43,200 nt of DNA, taken from contig NZ_BOQN01000032.1 in assembly GCF_018332695.1 (NCBI RefSeq), positions 1 through 43,200 on the forward strand. Direction: 5' to 3'. The notes below the pieces were generated by a model that saw only the letters and a program-made list of their open reading frames with translations, did not search any database and was not told the origin of the DNA. Source of the stretch: Paractinoplanes toevensis. Lineage in GTDB: Bacteria > Actinomycetota > Actinomycetes > Mycobacteriales > Micromonosporaceae. Position numbers and translations under genes: made by a program. How positions within the stretch are numbered: the stretch's first letter is position 1; every line of letters begins with the position of its first letter. Below, one piece after another: positions 32,724-40,202 of the stretch.

Positions 32724-33664
32724 CAGCGGCCCTCCCGCTCCCGGCCGGCGAACTGCAGCGCCAGCGCCATCAGCAGGGCCACCACCAGCAGCACGATGGA
32801 GAGCGCCGCGCCGTAGCCGACGTGACTGAGCGGGATGGTCTGCCGGTAGATGTAGGTGCCGAGGAACTCGGTGGCGTAGTTCGGGCCGCCGATCGTCACC
32901 AGGTAGGGCACGTCGAACGTCTTCAGTGCCCCGATCGCGCCGAGCATGGCCAGCGCGACCGTGGTGCCGCGCAGCTCCGGCCAGATGATGCTGTGCAGGG
33001 TGCGCAGGTTGCTCGCGCCGTCGATCCGGGCCGCCTCCAGCACGGACGGATCGATCTGGGTCATCGCCGCGTAGTAGAGAACGAACGTGACACCGGTCCA
33101 CTCCCAGATGGTGATGAACATGATCACCGGCAGGGCGGTGCTGGTCTGCCCGATCCAGGGTTGAGCCAGGTCACCGAGCCCGATGTGCCGTAGTACGGCG
33201 TTGAGCTCCCCGTCCGGCGCGAACATGTGCCGGAATACGGGCGCCATGATCGCCGGTGCGAGAACCACGGGCACGAACACGATGACCTTGTAGATAGCCG
33301 CGAGCCGGATCCGGCTGTGCATAAGGACGGCGAACGTTAGTCCGACTAACGTTTGGACGACGAACGTTAGGACGAAGAACAAAGCCGTGTGCCGTACGGC
33401 CGCCCAGAACACCGGGTCGTGCAGCATCCGCGTGTAGTTGTGGGCTCCCACGTGCTCCGGACCCGGGCTGATGCCGTCCCAGTCGAGCGTCGAGATGTAG
33501 CCGGTGTAACCGATGCCGTAGTAGATGAGCCCGACGCTGAGCACGAGGGCCGGCAGGATCCAGGGGAGACCCGGCGGACGGCGGGGACCGCGACGGCCAC
33601 CGCCGTCCGCGGAGTCCGGGACACTCGCCGCCCGATGCAGGGTCGGGGTCGAGGTCCCGGTCAT
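32723..33664 (-). CDS. Carbohydrate ABC transporter permease (MalF-like), with a TTA codon
   Basis: Protein of 313 residues. A cytoplasmic tail of about 32 residues leads to six membrane helices; the EAA loop reads LEAARIDGASNLRTLHSIIWPELRG. The ATG at 33664 overlaps the binding-protein stop (ATGA). Codons ~98-115 are unlike the rest of the window: CTA twice, TTA (codon 106, complement of 33347-33349), CAA, GGA and CTT close together, with the motif CGAACGTTAG seen twice and its inverse once. TTA is very rare in high-GC actinomycetes and is read by the bldA-type tRNA in Streptomyces. The protein itself looks intact. Confidence 0.95.
   Translation of the reverse strand: MTGTSTPTLHRAASVPDSADGGGRRGPRRPPGLPWILPALVLSVGLIYYGIGYTGYISTLDWDGISPGPEHVGAHNYTRMLHDPVFWAAVRHTALFFVLTFVVQTLVGLTFAVLMHSRIRLAAIYKVIVFVPVVLAPAIMAPVFRHMFAPDGELNAVLRHIGLGDLAQPWIGQTSTALPVIMFITIWEWTGVTFVLYYAAMTQIDPSVLEAARIDGASNLRTLHSIIWPELRGTTVALAMLGAIGALKTFDVPYLVTIGGPNYATEFLGTYIYRQTIPLSHVGYGAALSIVLLVVALLMALALQFAGREREGR
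33331..33370. repeat. Short direct and inverted repeats in an AT-ended codon patch
   Basis: CGAACGTTAG occurs at 33331-33340 and 33361-33370, 30 bases apart. AACGTTAG (33333-33340) and CTAACGTT (33346-33353) form an inverted pair with a 5-base loop. All copies lie in the MalF-like coding sequence and encode two LTF tripeptides and the QTLV between them. Confidence 0.85.
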
Positions 33665-35013
33665 TTGAAGGTCACGCCCGCGGCCTCGGCGGCCTGCTGC
33701 AGGGCCTTGGCGGCGTCCTCCGGGCTGGACTTGCCGGTCGCCACCGAGGTGGCCGCGGCCAGGATCCCGGTCTGCACGTCCGCGCTGAGCAGCGACTCGC
33801 GCGGCTCGGTGATCGCACCGGACTTGGTGATCAGGTCCTCGACCGGGCCCTTCTGGGTGGCCGGGTCGACCAGTTCGATCTTGTTGAAGTCGGGCTCGAC
33901 GCCCTTGAGCGAGGGGATGTCGTTGAGCTGGTCGGCGATCGCCTGCTGGCCCTCGGACGAGGTGGCCATCCACTTGACGAAGGTCTCGGCGGCCGCCTTG
34001 TTCTTGCTCTTGGTCGAGATGGCCAGGCCGAAGTCGGCGTCGCCGTACATCTCACTGGTGTTGCCGGCGCCGGCCACGTCGGGGAAGGCGGCCGGGAGGA
34101 TCGGGAACGGCTTGGCGCCGCTGACCCCGGCGGCCGAGAGGGCCGCGGTCATCGCCTTGGTGGTGGCGTACTGGGTGTACCAGGTACCCATCATGATCAT
34201 GCCGTACTTGCCGGTCAGGAAGTCGTTGTTGGCGTCCGGGTACTGCTGGTAGCCGACCGCGCCCTCCTGCATGATCCCGCTGTCGAACAGGTCCTTCCAG
34301 ATCGCCAGGGTCTTGACGATGCCGGGGTCGGTCCACTTGGCGTCGCCGGTGGACGCCTTGCTCCACAGGCCGGGCTGCACCGAGTTGGCGATCGACTGGA
34401 GGGTGTCCTGGTCGAAGCCTTCCTGGGCGGCGCCCTGCACGAAGCAGCCGACCTTGTTCTGCTTGAGCACCGAGCAGACGTGCTTCCACTCGGCCAGGGT
34501 GGTCGGCGCCGTCAGGTTGTACTTCTTGAAGATGTCGCCGTTGAGCCAGAGCATGCCGGCGTAGACCGAGCCGACCGACATGGCGGTGAGCTTGCCGTCG
34601 GCGGACAGGCCGCTGATCCCGATCGGGGCGACCTTGTCCTTCCAGCCGGCGCCGAGCGCGTCCTCGGCCAGCTTCGTCTGGTCCTCGGCGAACGACTTGA
34701 ACTGCGCGACGTACGCGCCGGGCTGCATGTCGAAGACGTCCGGGCCGTTGCCGGAGGCGAGCGCGGGGCGCAGCGCGGCCACCCAGTCGGAGATGTTGAC
34801 CAGCTTGTAGTTGACCTTGATGTCCGGGAACTTCTGGTTGAACGCCGCGATGTAGGCGTTGGCCGTCGCCGTGTCGGTCGGCGTCCAGCCCCACCAGTTG
34901 ACGGTGCCGGAGGTCGCGGTCGACGCGTCGGTCTCGGTGCTGTCGTTGCTGCCGCAGGCGGCCAGGCCGGAAAGGGCCAGGGTGGCGGCGGCGAGGACGG
35001 GCAGAAGGCGCAT
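33661..35013 (-). CDS. Sugar-binding lipoprotein of an ABC importer (CUT1)
   Basis: Protein of 450 residues with a lipoprotein signal peptide, lipobox LAAC at residues 17-20, lipidated on Cys20. The mature part has the extracellular solute-binding protein family 1 pattern: VNWWGWTP, the VNYKLVNISDWVAALRPALASGNGPDVFDMQ region and FLTGKYGMIMMGTWY. It captures an oligosaccharide outside the membrane for the two permeases. GGAGAGGG lies just before the ATG. It is the first gene after the promoter predicted at 35143-35172. Substrate unknown; the neighbouring GH10 gene suggests a beta-glycoside. Confidence 0.95.
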   Translation of the reverse strand: MRLLPVLAAATLALSGLAACGSNDSTETDASTATSGTVNWWGWTPTDTATANAYIAAFNQKFPDIKVNYKLVNISDWVAALRPALASGNGPDVFDMQPGAYVAQFKSFAEDQTKLAEDALGAGWKDKVAPIGISGLSADGKLTAMSVGSVYAGMLWLNGDIFKKYNLTAPTTLAEWKHVCSVLKQNKVGCFVQGAAQEGFDQDTLQSIANSVQPGLWSKASTGDAKWTDPGIVKTLAIWKDLFDSGIMQEGAVGYQQYPDANNDFLTGKYGMIMMGTWYTQYATTKAMTAALSAAGVSGAKPFPILPAAFPDVAGAGNTSEMYGDADFGLAISTKSKNKAAAETFVKWMATSSEGQQAIADQLNDIPSLKGVEPDFNKIELVDPATQKGPVEDLITKSGAITEPRESLLSADVQTGILAAATSVATGKSSPEDAAKALQQAAEAAGVTFK

Positions 35014-35142
35014 GGAACCCTCTCCACTCTTCGATGGAGCCGAAGGAAATTTGGGCGCAGTGAGCTGAGGCCCGGAGTGGGCCGGAGGAATGAGAAGGAG
35101 CCGACGGAAACCGTTACGGCGGTGTTTCGTGTTGTGCGCTTG

Positions 35143-35172
35143 AGGCTAGGACGCGCGAAACGTTTGCGTCAA
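35143..35172 (-). promoter_or_regulatory. Predicted promoter of the transport operon with operator in the spacer
   Basis: On the minus strand TTGACG (35172-35167) and TAGCCT (35148-35143) are separated by 18 bases, matching the actinobacterial housekeeping pattern TTGAC / TAnnnT. A GAAACGTTTG box (35157-35166) lies in the spacer, where a bound LacI repressor would block RNA polymerase. Confidence 0.6.
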
Positions 35173-35182
35173 GGTTTCCAGA

Positions 35183-36202
35183 TCATTTGGAAATGTTTCG
35201 CGCGGCGGTGCTTCCGCGGACAACCAGGGTGGTGTCGATGTCGATCCGGCTGAAGGCCATCTCGGGCTCGTCGTTCAGCCGCATCACCAGGTGCACGGCC
35301 TGCTCGGCCATCGCGACCAGCGGCACGTGCACGGTGGTCAGCGGTGGGCCGGCCCACCGGGCGATGCTCAGGTCGTCGTAGCCGACCACGGACAGGTCGG
35401 CCGGGATGCTCAGGCCGAGCGTGCGGGCGGCCTCGTAGACGCCCAGCGCGTACAGGTCGGAGGAGGCGAAGATCGCGGTCGGCGGGTCCGGCAGGGAGAG
35501 CAGGGCCCGGCCCTGCTCCAGGCCGTCGGCGTGGTGGAACCGGCCGGGCCGGACCAGCTCGGGCTCGCCGGTCAGGCCGGCCGAGTCGAGCGCGGCGCGG
35601 TAACCGGAGAGCCGGGCGGTCGACGCCATCATGTCGGCCGGGCCGGTGATGATGCCGATCCGGGTGTGCCCGAGGTCGATCAGGTGCCGGGTGGCCTGGT
35701 AGCCGCCGTTCCAGTCGGCCGAGCCGATGGACGGCACGTCGGGCGCCGGGGTGCCGGCCGGATCGACCATGACCAGCGGGATGTTGCGCGAGCGCAGCCG
35801 TTGCCGGTCGTCGGCCGAGAGCTTGCAGGCGATCAGCACGACCCCGACCGGCTGGCGCCGGAGAACATCATCGACCCAATGGGCGTACGGCGTGGCCTGC
35901 TCGGTCGCGCCGCTGAGCACCATGCCGATCCGCTGCAGCCGGGCCGACTGCTCGATGCTGGCCAGGACCTCGCTGCCGAACGGGCTGTCCACCTCGTAGC
36001 AGAGCACGTCGAGCAGCGGCGCGGCCTGGCGTTTGCCGCTGCGCTGCTGGTAGCGGTGGTCCTGGAGGAGGGCCTCGATGCGGGCGCGGGTCTCGTCGGA
36101 GACGCCGGCCCGGCCGTTGAGCACCTTGGAGACGGTCGACACCGAGACGTCGGCCTGGGCGGCGACCTCGAACAGGGTCGCGCGGGAGGTCGCTCGAGGC
36201 AT
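35183..36202 (-). CDS. LacI-family transcriptional regulator
   Basis: Protein of 339 residues. The N-terminal helix-turn-helix ATLFEVAAQADVSVSTVSKVLNGRAGVSDETRARI is classical, followed by the hinge and a periplasmic-binding-like sugar domain (VDPAGTPAPDVPSIGSADWNGGYQATRHLIDLGHTRIGIITGP, TAIFASSDLYALGVYEAA, LSVVGYDDLSIARWAGPPLTTV). ATG at 36202 (MPRATSR) is preferred because AAGG lies 8 bases before it; GTG at 36211 is the alternative. It probably represses both the transport operon and the divergent GH10 gene through GAAACNTTTC-like boxes, released by an imported sugar. Confidence 0.95.
   Translation of the reverse strand: MPRATSRATLFEVAAQADVSVSTVSKVLNGRAGVSDETRARIEALLQDHRYQQRSGKRQAAPLLDVLCYEVDSPFGSEVLASIEQSARLQRIGMVLSGATEQATPYAHWVDDVLRRQPVGVVLIACKLSADDRQRLRSRNIPLVMVDPAGTPAPDVPSIGSADWNGGYQATRHLIDLGHTRIGIITGPADMMASTARLSGYRAALDSAGLTGEPELVRPGRFHHADGLEQGRALLSLPDPPTAIFASSDLYALGVYEAARTLGLSIPADLSVVGYDDLSIARWAGPPLTTVHVPLVAMAEQAVHLVMRLNDEPEMAFSRIDIDTTLVVRGSTAARNISK
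35190..35199. promoter_or_regulatory. Second LacI-type box upstream of the transport promoter
   Basis: GAAATGTTTC, nearly palindromic, lies 17 bases upstream of the -35 hexamer and within the last codons of the LacI gene. It overlaps an inverted repeat TTTCCA (35175-35180) / TGGAAA (35188-35193). A weaker GAAACCGTTAC is found at 35107-35117, downstream of the -10. Inference from motif similarity. Confidence 0.45.
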
Positions 36203-36230
36203 GCGGATCACCTTATCTGGACGGCGAGTG

Positions 36231-36285
36231 TTGACCTATGCTGCCGTTCTCTACGACAATTTCGCAATCCAGCGCGAAACTTTTC
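36231..36285 (+). promoter_or_regulatory. Predicted GH10 promoter and LacI-type box
   Basis: TTGACC (36231-36236) and GACAAT (36255-36260) are 18 bases apart. A box GAAACTTTTC (36276-36285) follows about 15 bases after the -10, near the expected transcription start, where a repressor would block initiation. The box resembles those at 35157 and 35190. Confidence 0.5.
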
Positions 36286-36302
36286 TCGATCGGAGACGCC
36301 AG

Positions 36303-37529
36303 ATGAAGCACCGCATCGGCGCGGTCACGCTCACCGTGCTCGGGCCGGACGGCCGGCCGCTCGCCGACCGGGTCGTCACCGTCGCCCAGCAGCGGCACGA
36401 CTTCGCCTTCGGCAACATCGGCTTCGACTTCATCCGGCCGGTCGGTGGCCCCGGCCGGCCCGGCTACTTCGGCGGCGGCGAGCACATCGACCTGGAGACC
36501 CTCGCCGACGCCTGGCTCGGCCTGTTCAACACCGCGACCCTGCCGTTCTACTGGGGCGGCTACGAACCCCGGCGCGGTTCCACCGACGTGCGGCGGCTGA
36601 CCGAGACCGCCCGCTGGCTGGCCGAGCGCGGCGTGACGGTCAAGGGGCATCCGCTGCTCTGGCACACCGTGCAGCCGGACTGGCTGCTCGGCCTCGACCT
36701 GGACGAGGTGGAGAGACTCGTCCGGGCCCGGATCCGCGAGCTGGTCACCGGGTACGCCGGGCTGATCGACGTGTGGGACGCCATCAACGAGACCGTGATC
36801 ATGCCGGTCTTCGCCAACGGCGACAACGCGATCACCCCGCTCGCCTGGGACCGCGGCCGGATCGCGATGGTGCGGATGGCGTTCGAGGAGGCGCGGGCCG
36901 CGAACCCGGCCGCCACCCTCGTCCTGAACGACTTCGACCTGAGCTCGGCGTACGAAATCCTGATCGAAGGGGTTCTGGAAGCCGGCATCCGGATCGATGC
37001 GATCGGCCTGCAGACGCACATGCACCAGGGTTATCGCGGCGAGGAGTACATGCGGCGCACGCTCGACCGGTTCGCCCGCTTCGGCCTTCCGCTGCACATG
37101 ACCGAGACGACCCTGCTCTCCGGCCACCTGATGCCGCCGGAGATCCAGGACCTGAACGACTACCAGATCCCGTCCTGGCCGAGCACGCCCGAGGGCGAGG
37201 AGCGGCAGGCGGCGGAGATCGTCCGGCACTACCGGTCGCTGGTCGGCCACCCGGCGGTCCAGTCGATCAACTACTGGGGGATCACCGACGACGGGGCCTG
37301 GCTGGGCGCGCCGGTCGGGCTGCTGCGGGCCGACGGCAGCCGCAAACCGTCGTACGACGCTCTGGCCGGTCTGGTCAAGGGCGAGTGGTGGCTGCCGCCG
37401 ACCGAGATGCGCACGTCCGCCGACGGCGTGGTCACCGTGTCCGGTTTCTTCGGTGACTACACCGCCGGCGGAGAGCCCTTCTCGATTCACCCCGGCCGGG
37501 CCGAGGCGACGGTCACCCTGAGTAGGTAG
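36303..37529 (+). CDS. GH10-like glycoside hydrolase without signal peptide
   Basis: Protein of 408 residues. It starts with a beta segment (VTLTVLGPDGRPLADRVVTVAQQRHDFAFGN) known before some GH10 domains. The barrel holds VKGHPLLWHTVQPDWL, IDVWDAINE with acid/base Glu163, QTHMHQG and MTETT with nucleophile Glu268; classical xylanases have TELD there. No export signal is present, so it should act in the cytoplasm on imported oligosaccharides. It also has a C-terminal beta segment (TVSGFFGDYTAGG). GGAG lies about 8 bases before the ATG. It is divergent from the LacI gene and likely under its control. True xylanase activity is uncertain. Confidence 0.88.
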   Translation: MKHRIGAVTLTVLGPDGRPLADRVVTVAQQRHDFAFGNIGFDFIRPVGGPGRPGYFGGGEHIDLETLADAWLGLFNTATLPFYWGGYEPRRGSTDVRRLTETARWLAERGVTVKGHPLLWHTVQPDWLLGLDLDEVERLVRARIRELVTGYAGLIDVWDAINETVIMPVFANGDNAITPLAWDRGRIAMVRMAFEEARAANPAATLVLNDFDLSSAYEILIEGVLEAGIRIDAIGLQTHMHQGYRGEEYMRRTLDRFARFGLPLHMTETTLLSGHLMPPEIQDLNDYQIPSWPSTPEGEERQAAEIVRHYRSLVGHPAVQSINYWGITDDGAWLGAPVGLLRADGSRKPSYDALAGLVKGEWWLPPTEMRTSADGVVTVSGFFGDYTAGGEPFSIHPGRAEATVTLSR

Positions 37530-37752
37530 CGAAGATCTTGCTGAACTCGTACGGCTGCTGGGCGATGTTCGTGCACATGTAGAACGCGCCGGTGCAGGCG
37601 TTCTTGTCCCGGCCCAGCTCCCAGAAGCTCAGCATGCCGAGGTGCCTACCCTGCGCGAACGTCACCAGCTGGCGGGCGTCGGCCTGGTCGTAGATCCGGC
37701 CGTCGTCGTTCTGCCCGAGCATCGGCGTGACACCGACCATCTTCCACACGCT
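37513..37752 (-). pseudogene. 3' remnant of a GH18 chitinase gene
   Basis: About 80 codons from ASVWKMVGVTPMLGQND through GRIYDQADARQLVTFA, LGMLSFWELGRDKNACTG and YMCTNIAQQPYEFSKIFATYSG match the C-terminal end of secreted actinobacterial GH18 chitinases. Everything upstream (signal peptide, binding domain, DxxDxDxE active site) is absent; the frame further 5' is unrelated. The 3' end overlaps the convergent GH10 gene by 17 bases. It is a truncated fossil with no start site and cannot encode an active enzyme. Confidence 0.85.
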
Positions 37753-37806
37753 CGCGTGCCCGTATCCCGGTTGGGCCGCCCGGGCCGTCGGTGTTAGCTT
37801 CCGCGC

Positions 37807-38694
37807 ATGTCGATCATCCCTGGTAGCCGGCACGGCGCCGTCATCGCCGCGGGCGTGACCGTGCTCTTCTGGGCATCGGCGTTCGTCTCCATCCGCAGTG
37901 CCGGCTCGGCCTATTCACCCGGCGCCCTCGCCCTCGGCCGGCTGGCCACCGCCGCGGTGCTGCTGGGCGTGTTCGCCCTGATCCGCCGGGTCGGGTGGCC
38001 CGCCCGCGCGGCCTGGCCGGGCATCCTGATCTCCGGGCTGCTCTGGTTCGGCGGCTACATGGTCTTCCTGAACTGGGGTGAACGGCTCGTCGATGCGGGC
38101 ACCGCCGCGCTGATCGTCAACGTCGGCCCGATCCTGATCGCGTTGCTCAGCGCCGCCCTGCTGCACGAGGCGGTGCCCCCGGCACTGCGGCTCGGCATCG
38201 CGGTGTCCTTCGCCGGCACGGTGATCGTCGGGCTGTCGATGTCCGGTGGTGGGAAGTCGTCGCTGCTCGGCGTCGTGCTCTGCCTGCTGGCCGCGATCAC
38301 TTATGCGATCGGCGTGGTCGCGCAGAAACCCGCACTGCGGCACGGCAGCGCCCTGCAGATCACCTTCTGGTCCGCGCTGGTCGCCGCGGTCGCCCTGCTG
38401 CCGTTCGCCGGCGTGCTCGCCCGGGAGGCGGCCGACGCGCCGCTGTCCGCGACGCTGAACATGATCTACCTGGGCGTGGGGCCGACCGCGATCGCGTTCA
38501 CCACCTGGGCGTACGCCCTGGCGCGGACCACCGCGGGCAAATTGGGCGCTACGACGTACGTCGTACCGGCCCTGGTGGTTTTGATGTCCTGGCTTTTTCT
38601 TTCCGAGGTTCCGGGGTGGTTCACCCTGGCCGGTGGGGTGCTCTGCCTGGCGGGGGTGGCGGTTTCCCGGCGGTCTGCGAAGGTGAAGGCATGA
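37807..38694 (+). CDS. EamA/DMT-family membrane transporter
   Basis: Protein of 295 residues with about ten membrane helices and two EamA repeats, each of about 140 residues (LFWASAFVSIRSAGSAYSP in the first, LCLLAAITYAIGVVAQKPAL starting the second). Members export metabolites or drugs or move amino acids; the substrate is not readable. Its stop overlaps the start of the quinone-reductase-like gene (ATGA), so the two are coupled. Little ribosome binding sequence is seen before the ATG. The chitinase remnant lies just upstream on the other strand. Confidence 0.93.
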   Translation: MSIIPGSRHGAVIAAGVTVLFWASAFVSIRSAGSAYSPGALALGRLATAAVLLGVFALIRRVGWPARAAWPGILISGLLWFGGYMVFLNWGERLVDAGTAALIVNVGPILIALLSAALLHEAVPPALRLGIAVSFAGTVIVGLSMSGGGKSSLLGVVLCLLAAITYAIGVVAQKPALRHGSALQITFWSALVAAVALLPFAGVLAREAADAPLSATLNMIYLGVGPTAIAFTTWAYALARTTAGKLGATTYVVPALVVLMSWLFLSEVPGWFTLAGGVLCLAGVAVSRRSAKVKA

Positions 38695-39722
38695 AGGCGA
38701 TCATCTACCGCGACAACGGCGACTCCGACGTTCTCGAGCTGGTCGACCGTGACCTGCCGGCGCCCGGTCCGGGCGAGGTGCAGGTGCGGGTCGTCGTCTC
38801 CGGGGTCAACCCGACCGACTGGAAGACGCGCTCCGGTGCCACCAACCCCAAGCAGTTTCCCGAGGTCACCCCGCACCTGGACGGCGCCGGCGTGATCTCC
38901 GCGGTCGGCGCGGGGGTCGATCAGGGCCGGGTCGGCGAGCGGGTCTGGCTGTTCATGGCCGCCGCCGGGCGGCCGACCGGTACGGCCGCCGAGTACACCG
39001 TCGTGCCGGCCGCACGCGCCGTGGCGTTGGCCGCCGAGGCCGGCTTCGACCTGGGCGCCTCGCTCGGTGTGCCCGCGCTCACCGCCCACCGCGCCCTCAC
39101 CGTCGCCGAGGACGGCCCGGCCCGCCTGCACCCGGGCGCGCTCGACGGCAAAGTGGTGCTGGCCGCCGGGGGAGCGGGAGCGGTCGGGCACGCGGTCATC
39201 CAGCTCGCCCGCTGGGCCGGCGCCACCGTGATCAGCACGATCAGCGGCCCGGCGAAGGCCGCGCTGGCCACCGCGGCCGGCGCCCACCACGTGATCAACT
39301 ACCGCGAGGGCGACCCGGTCGCCGCGATCCGCGAGATCGCACCGGAGGGTGTCGACATCGTCGCCGAGGTGGCGCTCGGCGCGAACCTCGCGCTCGACCT
39401 GGCCGTGCTGCGCACCCGCGGCACCATCGCGACCTACGCCAACGACGGCGGCAAGCCGGTCCAGCTGGACGTGCGGCAAAACATGACGCTCAACACGCGC
39501 TTCCAGTTCCTGGTGCTCTACACCGTCGGCGACCGGGCGCTCGCCGCGGCCGCCGAGGATGTCGCCGCCGCGGTGCGCGACGGCGCCCTGCCGGTGGGGG
39601 AGGAGCACGGCCTGCCGCTGGTCCGTTTCCCGCTCGACCGCACCGCCGACGCGCACCGCGCGGTCGAGGACGGCACGGTCGGCAAGGTGCTGGTCGACGT
39701 CAGGGCAGAGTCGACTCGATAG
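38691..39722 (+). CDS. Zinc-free MDR oxidoreductase, quinone-reductase-like
   Basis: Protein of 343 residues of the medium-chain dehydrogenase family. SGVNPTDWKTRSG and PHLDGAGVISAVGAGV are typical of zeta-crystallin-type NADPH:quinone reductases. The nucleotide loop is AAGGAGAVGHAVIQLA. Zinc-binding cysteines are absent. The ATG at 38691 overlaps the EamA stop (ATGA). The last 23 bases overlap the convergent glutathione peroxidase gene. It probably reduces quinones or enones with NADPH. Confidence 0.93.
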   Translation: MKAIIYRDNGDSDVLELVDRDLPAPGPGEVQVRVVVSGVNPTDWKTRSGATNPKQFPEVTPHLDGAGVISAVGAGVDQGRVGERVWLFMAAAGRPTGTAAEYTVVPAARAVALAAEAGFDLGASLGVPALTAHRALTVAEDGPARLHPGALDGKVVLAAGGAGAVGHAVIQLARWAGATVISTISGPAKAALATAAGAHHVINYREGDPVAAIREIAPEGVDIVAEVALGANLALDLAVLRTRGTIATYANDGGKPVQLDVRQNMTLNTRFQFLVLYTVGDRALAAAAEDVAAAVRDGALPVGEEHGLPLVRFPLDRTADAHRAVEDGTVGKVLVDVRAESTR

Positions 39723-40185
39723 CGGAGATCACCTCGGGCGCGTCCGGGCTGGTCCGCGGACCGAACCGGGCGCGCACCGTGCCGTCCGGCCCGATCAGGA
39801 ACTTCTCGAAGTTCCACCGGATGTCGCCGGTGTAGCCCTCGGCGTCCGGTTCGTCGACCAGCTGCTGGTAGAGCGGGTGCCGGCCGTCCCCGTTGACCTC
39901 CACCTTCTCGGTCATCGGGAAGGTGACGCCGTAGGTGGCGCTGCAGAACTCGGCGATCTCCTCGGCGCTGCCCGGCTCCTGCCCGCCGAACTGGTTGCAC
40001 GGCACGCCCACCACGCTGAAGCCGCGGCCCGCGTAGCGCTCGTGCAGCTCCTCGAGCACCGCGTACTGCGGCGTGAGGCCGCACTTGGAGGCGACGTTGA
40101 CAACCAGGGTCGCCGTGCCCCGGAACAGGCCGAGATCCAGCGGTTTGCCCTGGAGGTCGGCGATCGGGAGGTCGTAGATGGTCAT
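39700..40185 (-). CDS. Glutathione-peroxidase-family thiol peroxidase
   Basis: Protein of 161 residues. Peroxidatic Cys35 (ASKCGLT) stands where animal enzymes have selenocysteine. Gln69 (NQFGGQEPG) and Trp124 (WNFEKFL) complete the active site. Cys81 (EFCSATYG) is a possible resolving cysteine, as in thioredoxin-dependent members, which would suit an organism without glutathione. It detoxifies hydroperoxides. It lies 17 bases after the SDR gene and overlaps the convergent MDR gene by 23 bases. Confidence 0.95.
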   Translation of the reverse strand: MTIYDLPIADLQGKPLDLGLFRGTATLVVNVASKCGLTPQYAVLEELHERYAGRGFSVVGVPCNQFGGQEPGSAEEIAEFCSATYGVTFPMTEKVEVNGDGRHPLYQQLVDEPDAEGYTGDIRWNFEKFLIGPDGTVRARFGPRTSPDAPEVISAIESTLP

Positions 40186-40202
40186 ACCGCCAGCGTAACC
40201 AC

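Noticed and set aside
35291..37456. Plus-strand frame of about 720 codons across the LacI gene and GH10 gene
   Set aside because: Antisense to LacI and out of frame with GH10; frame openness is due to high GC.
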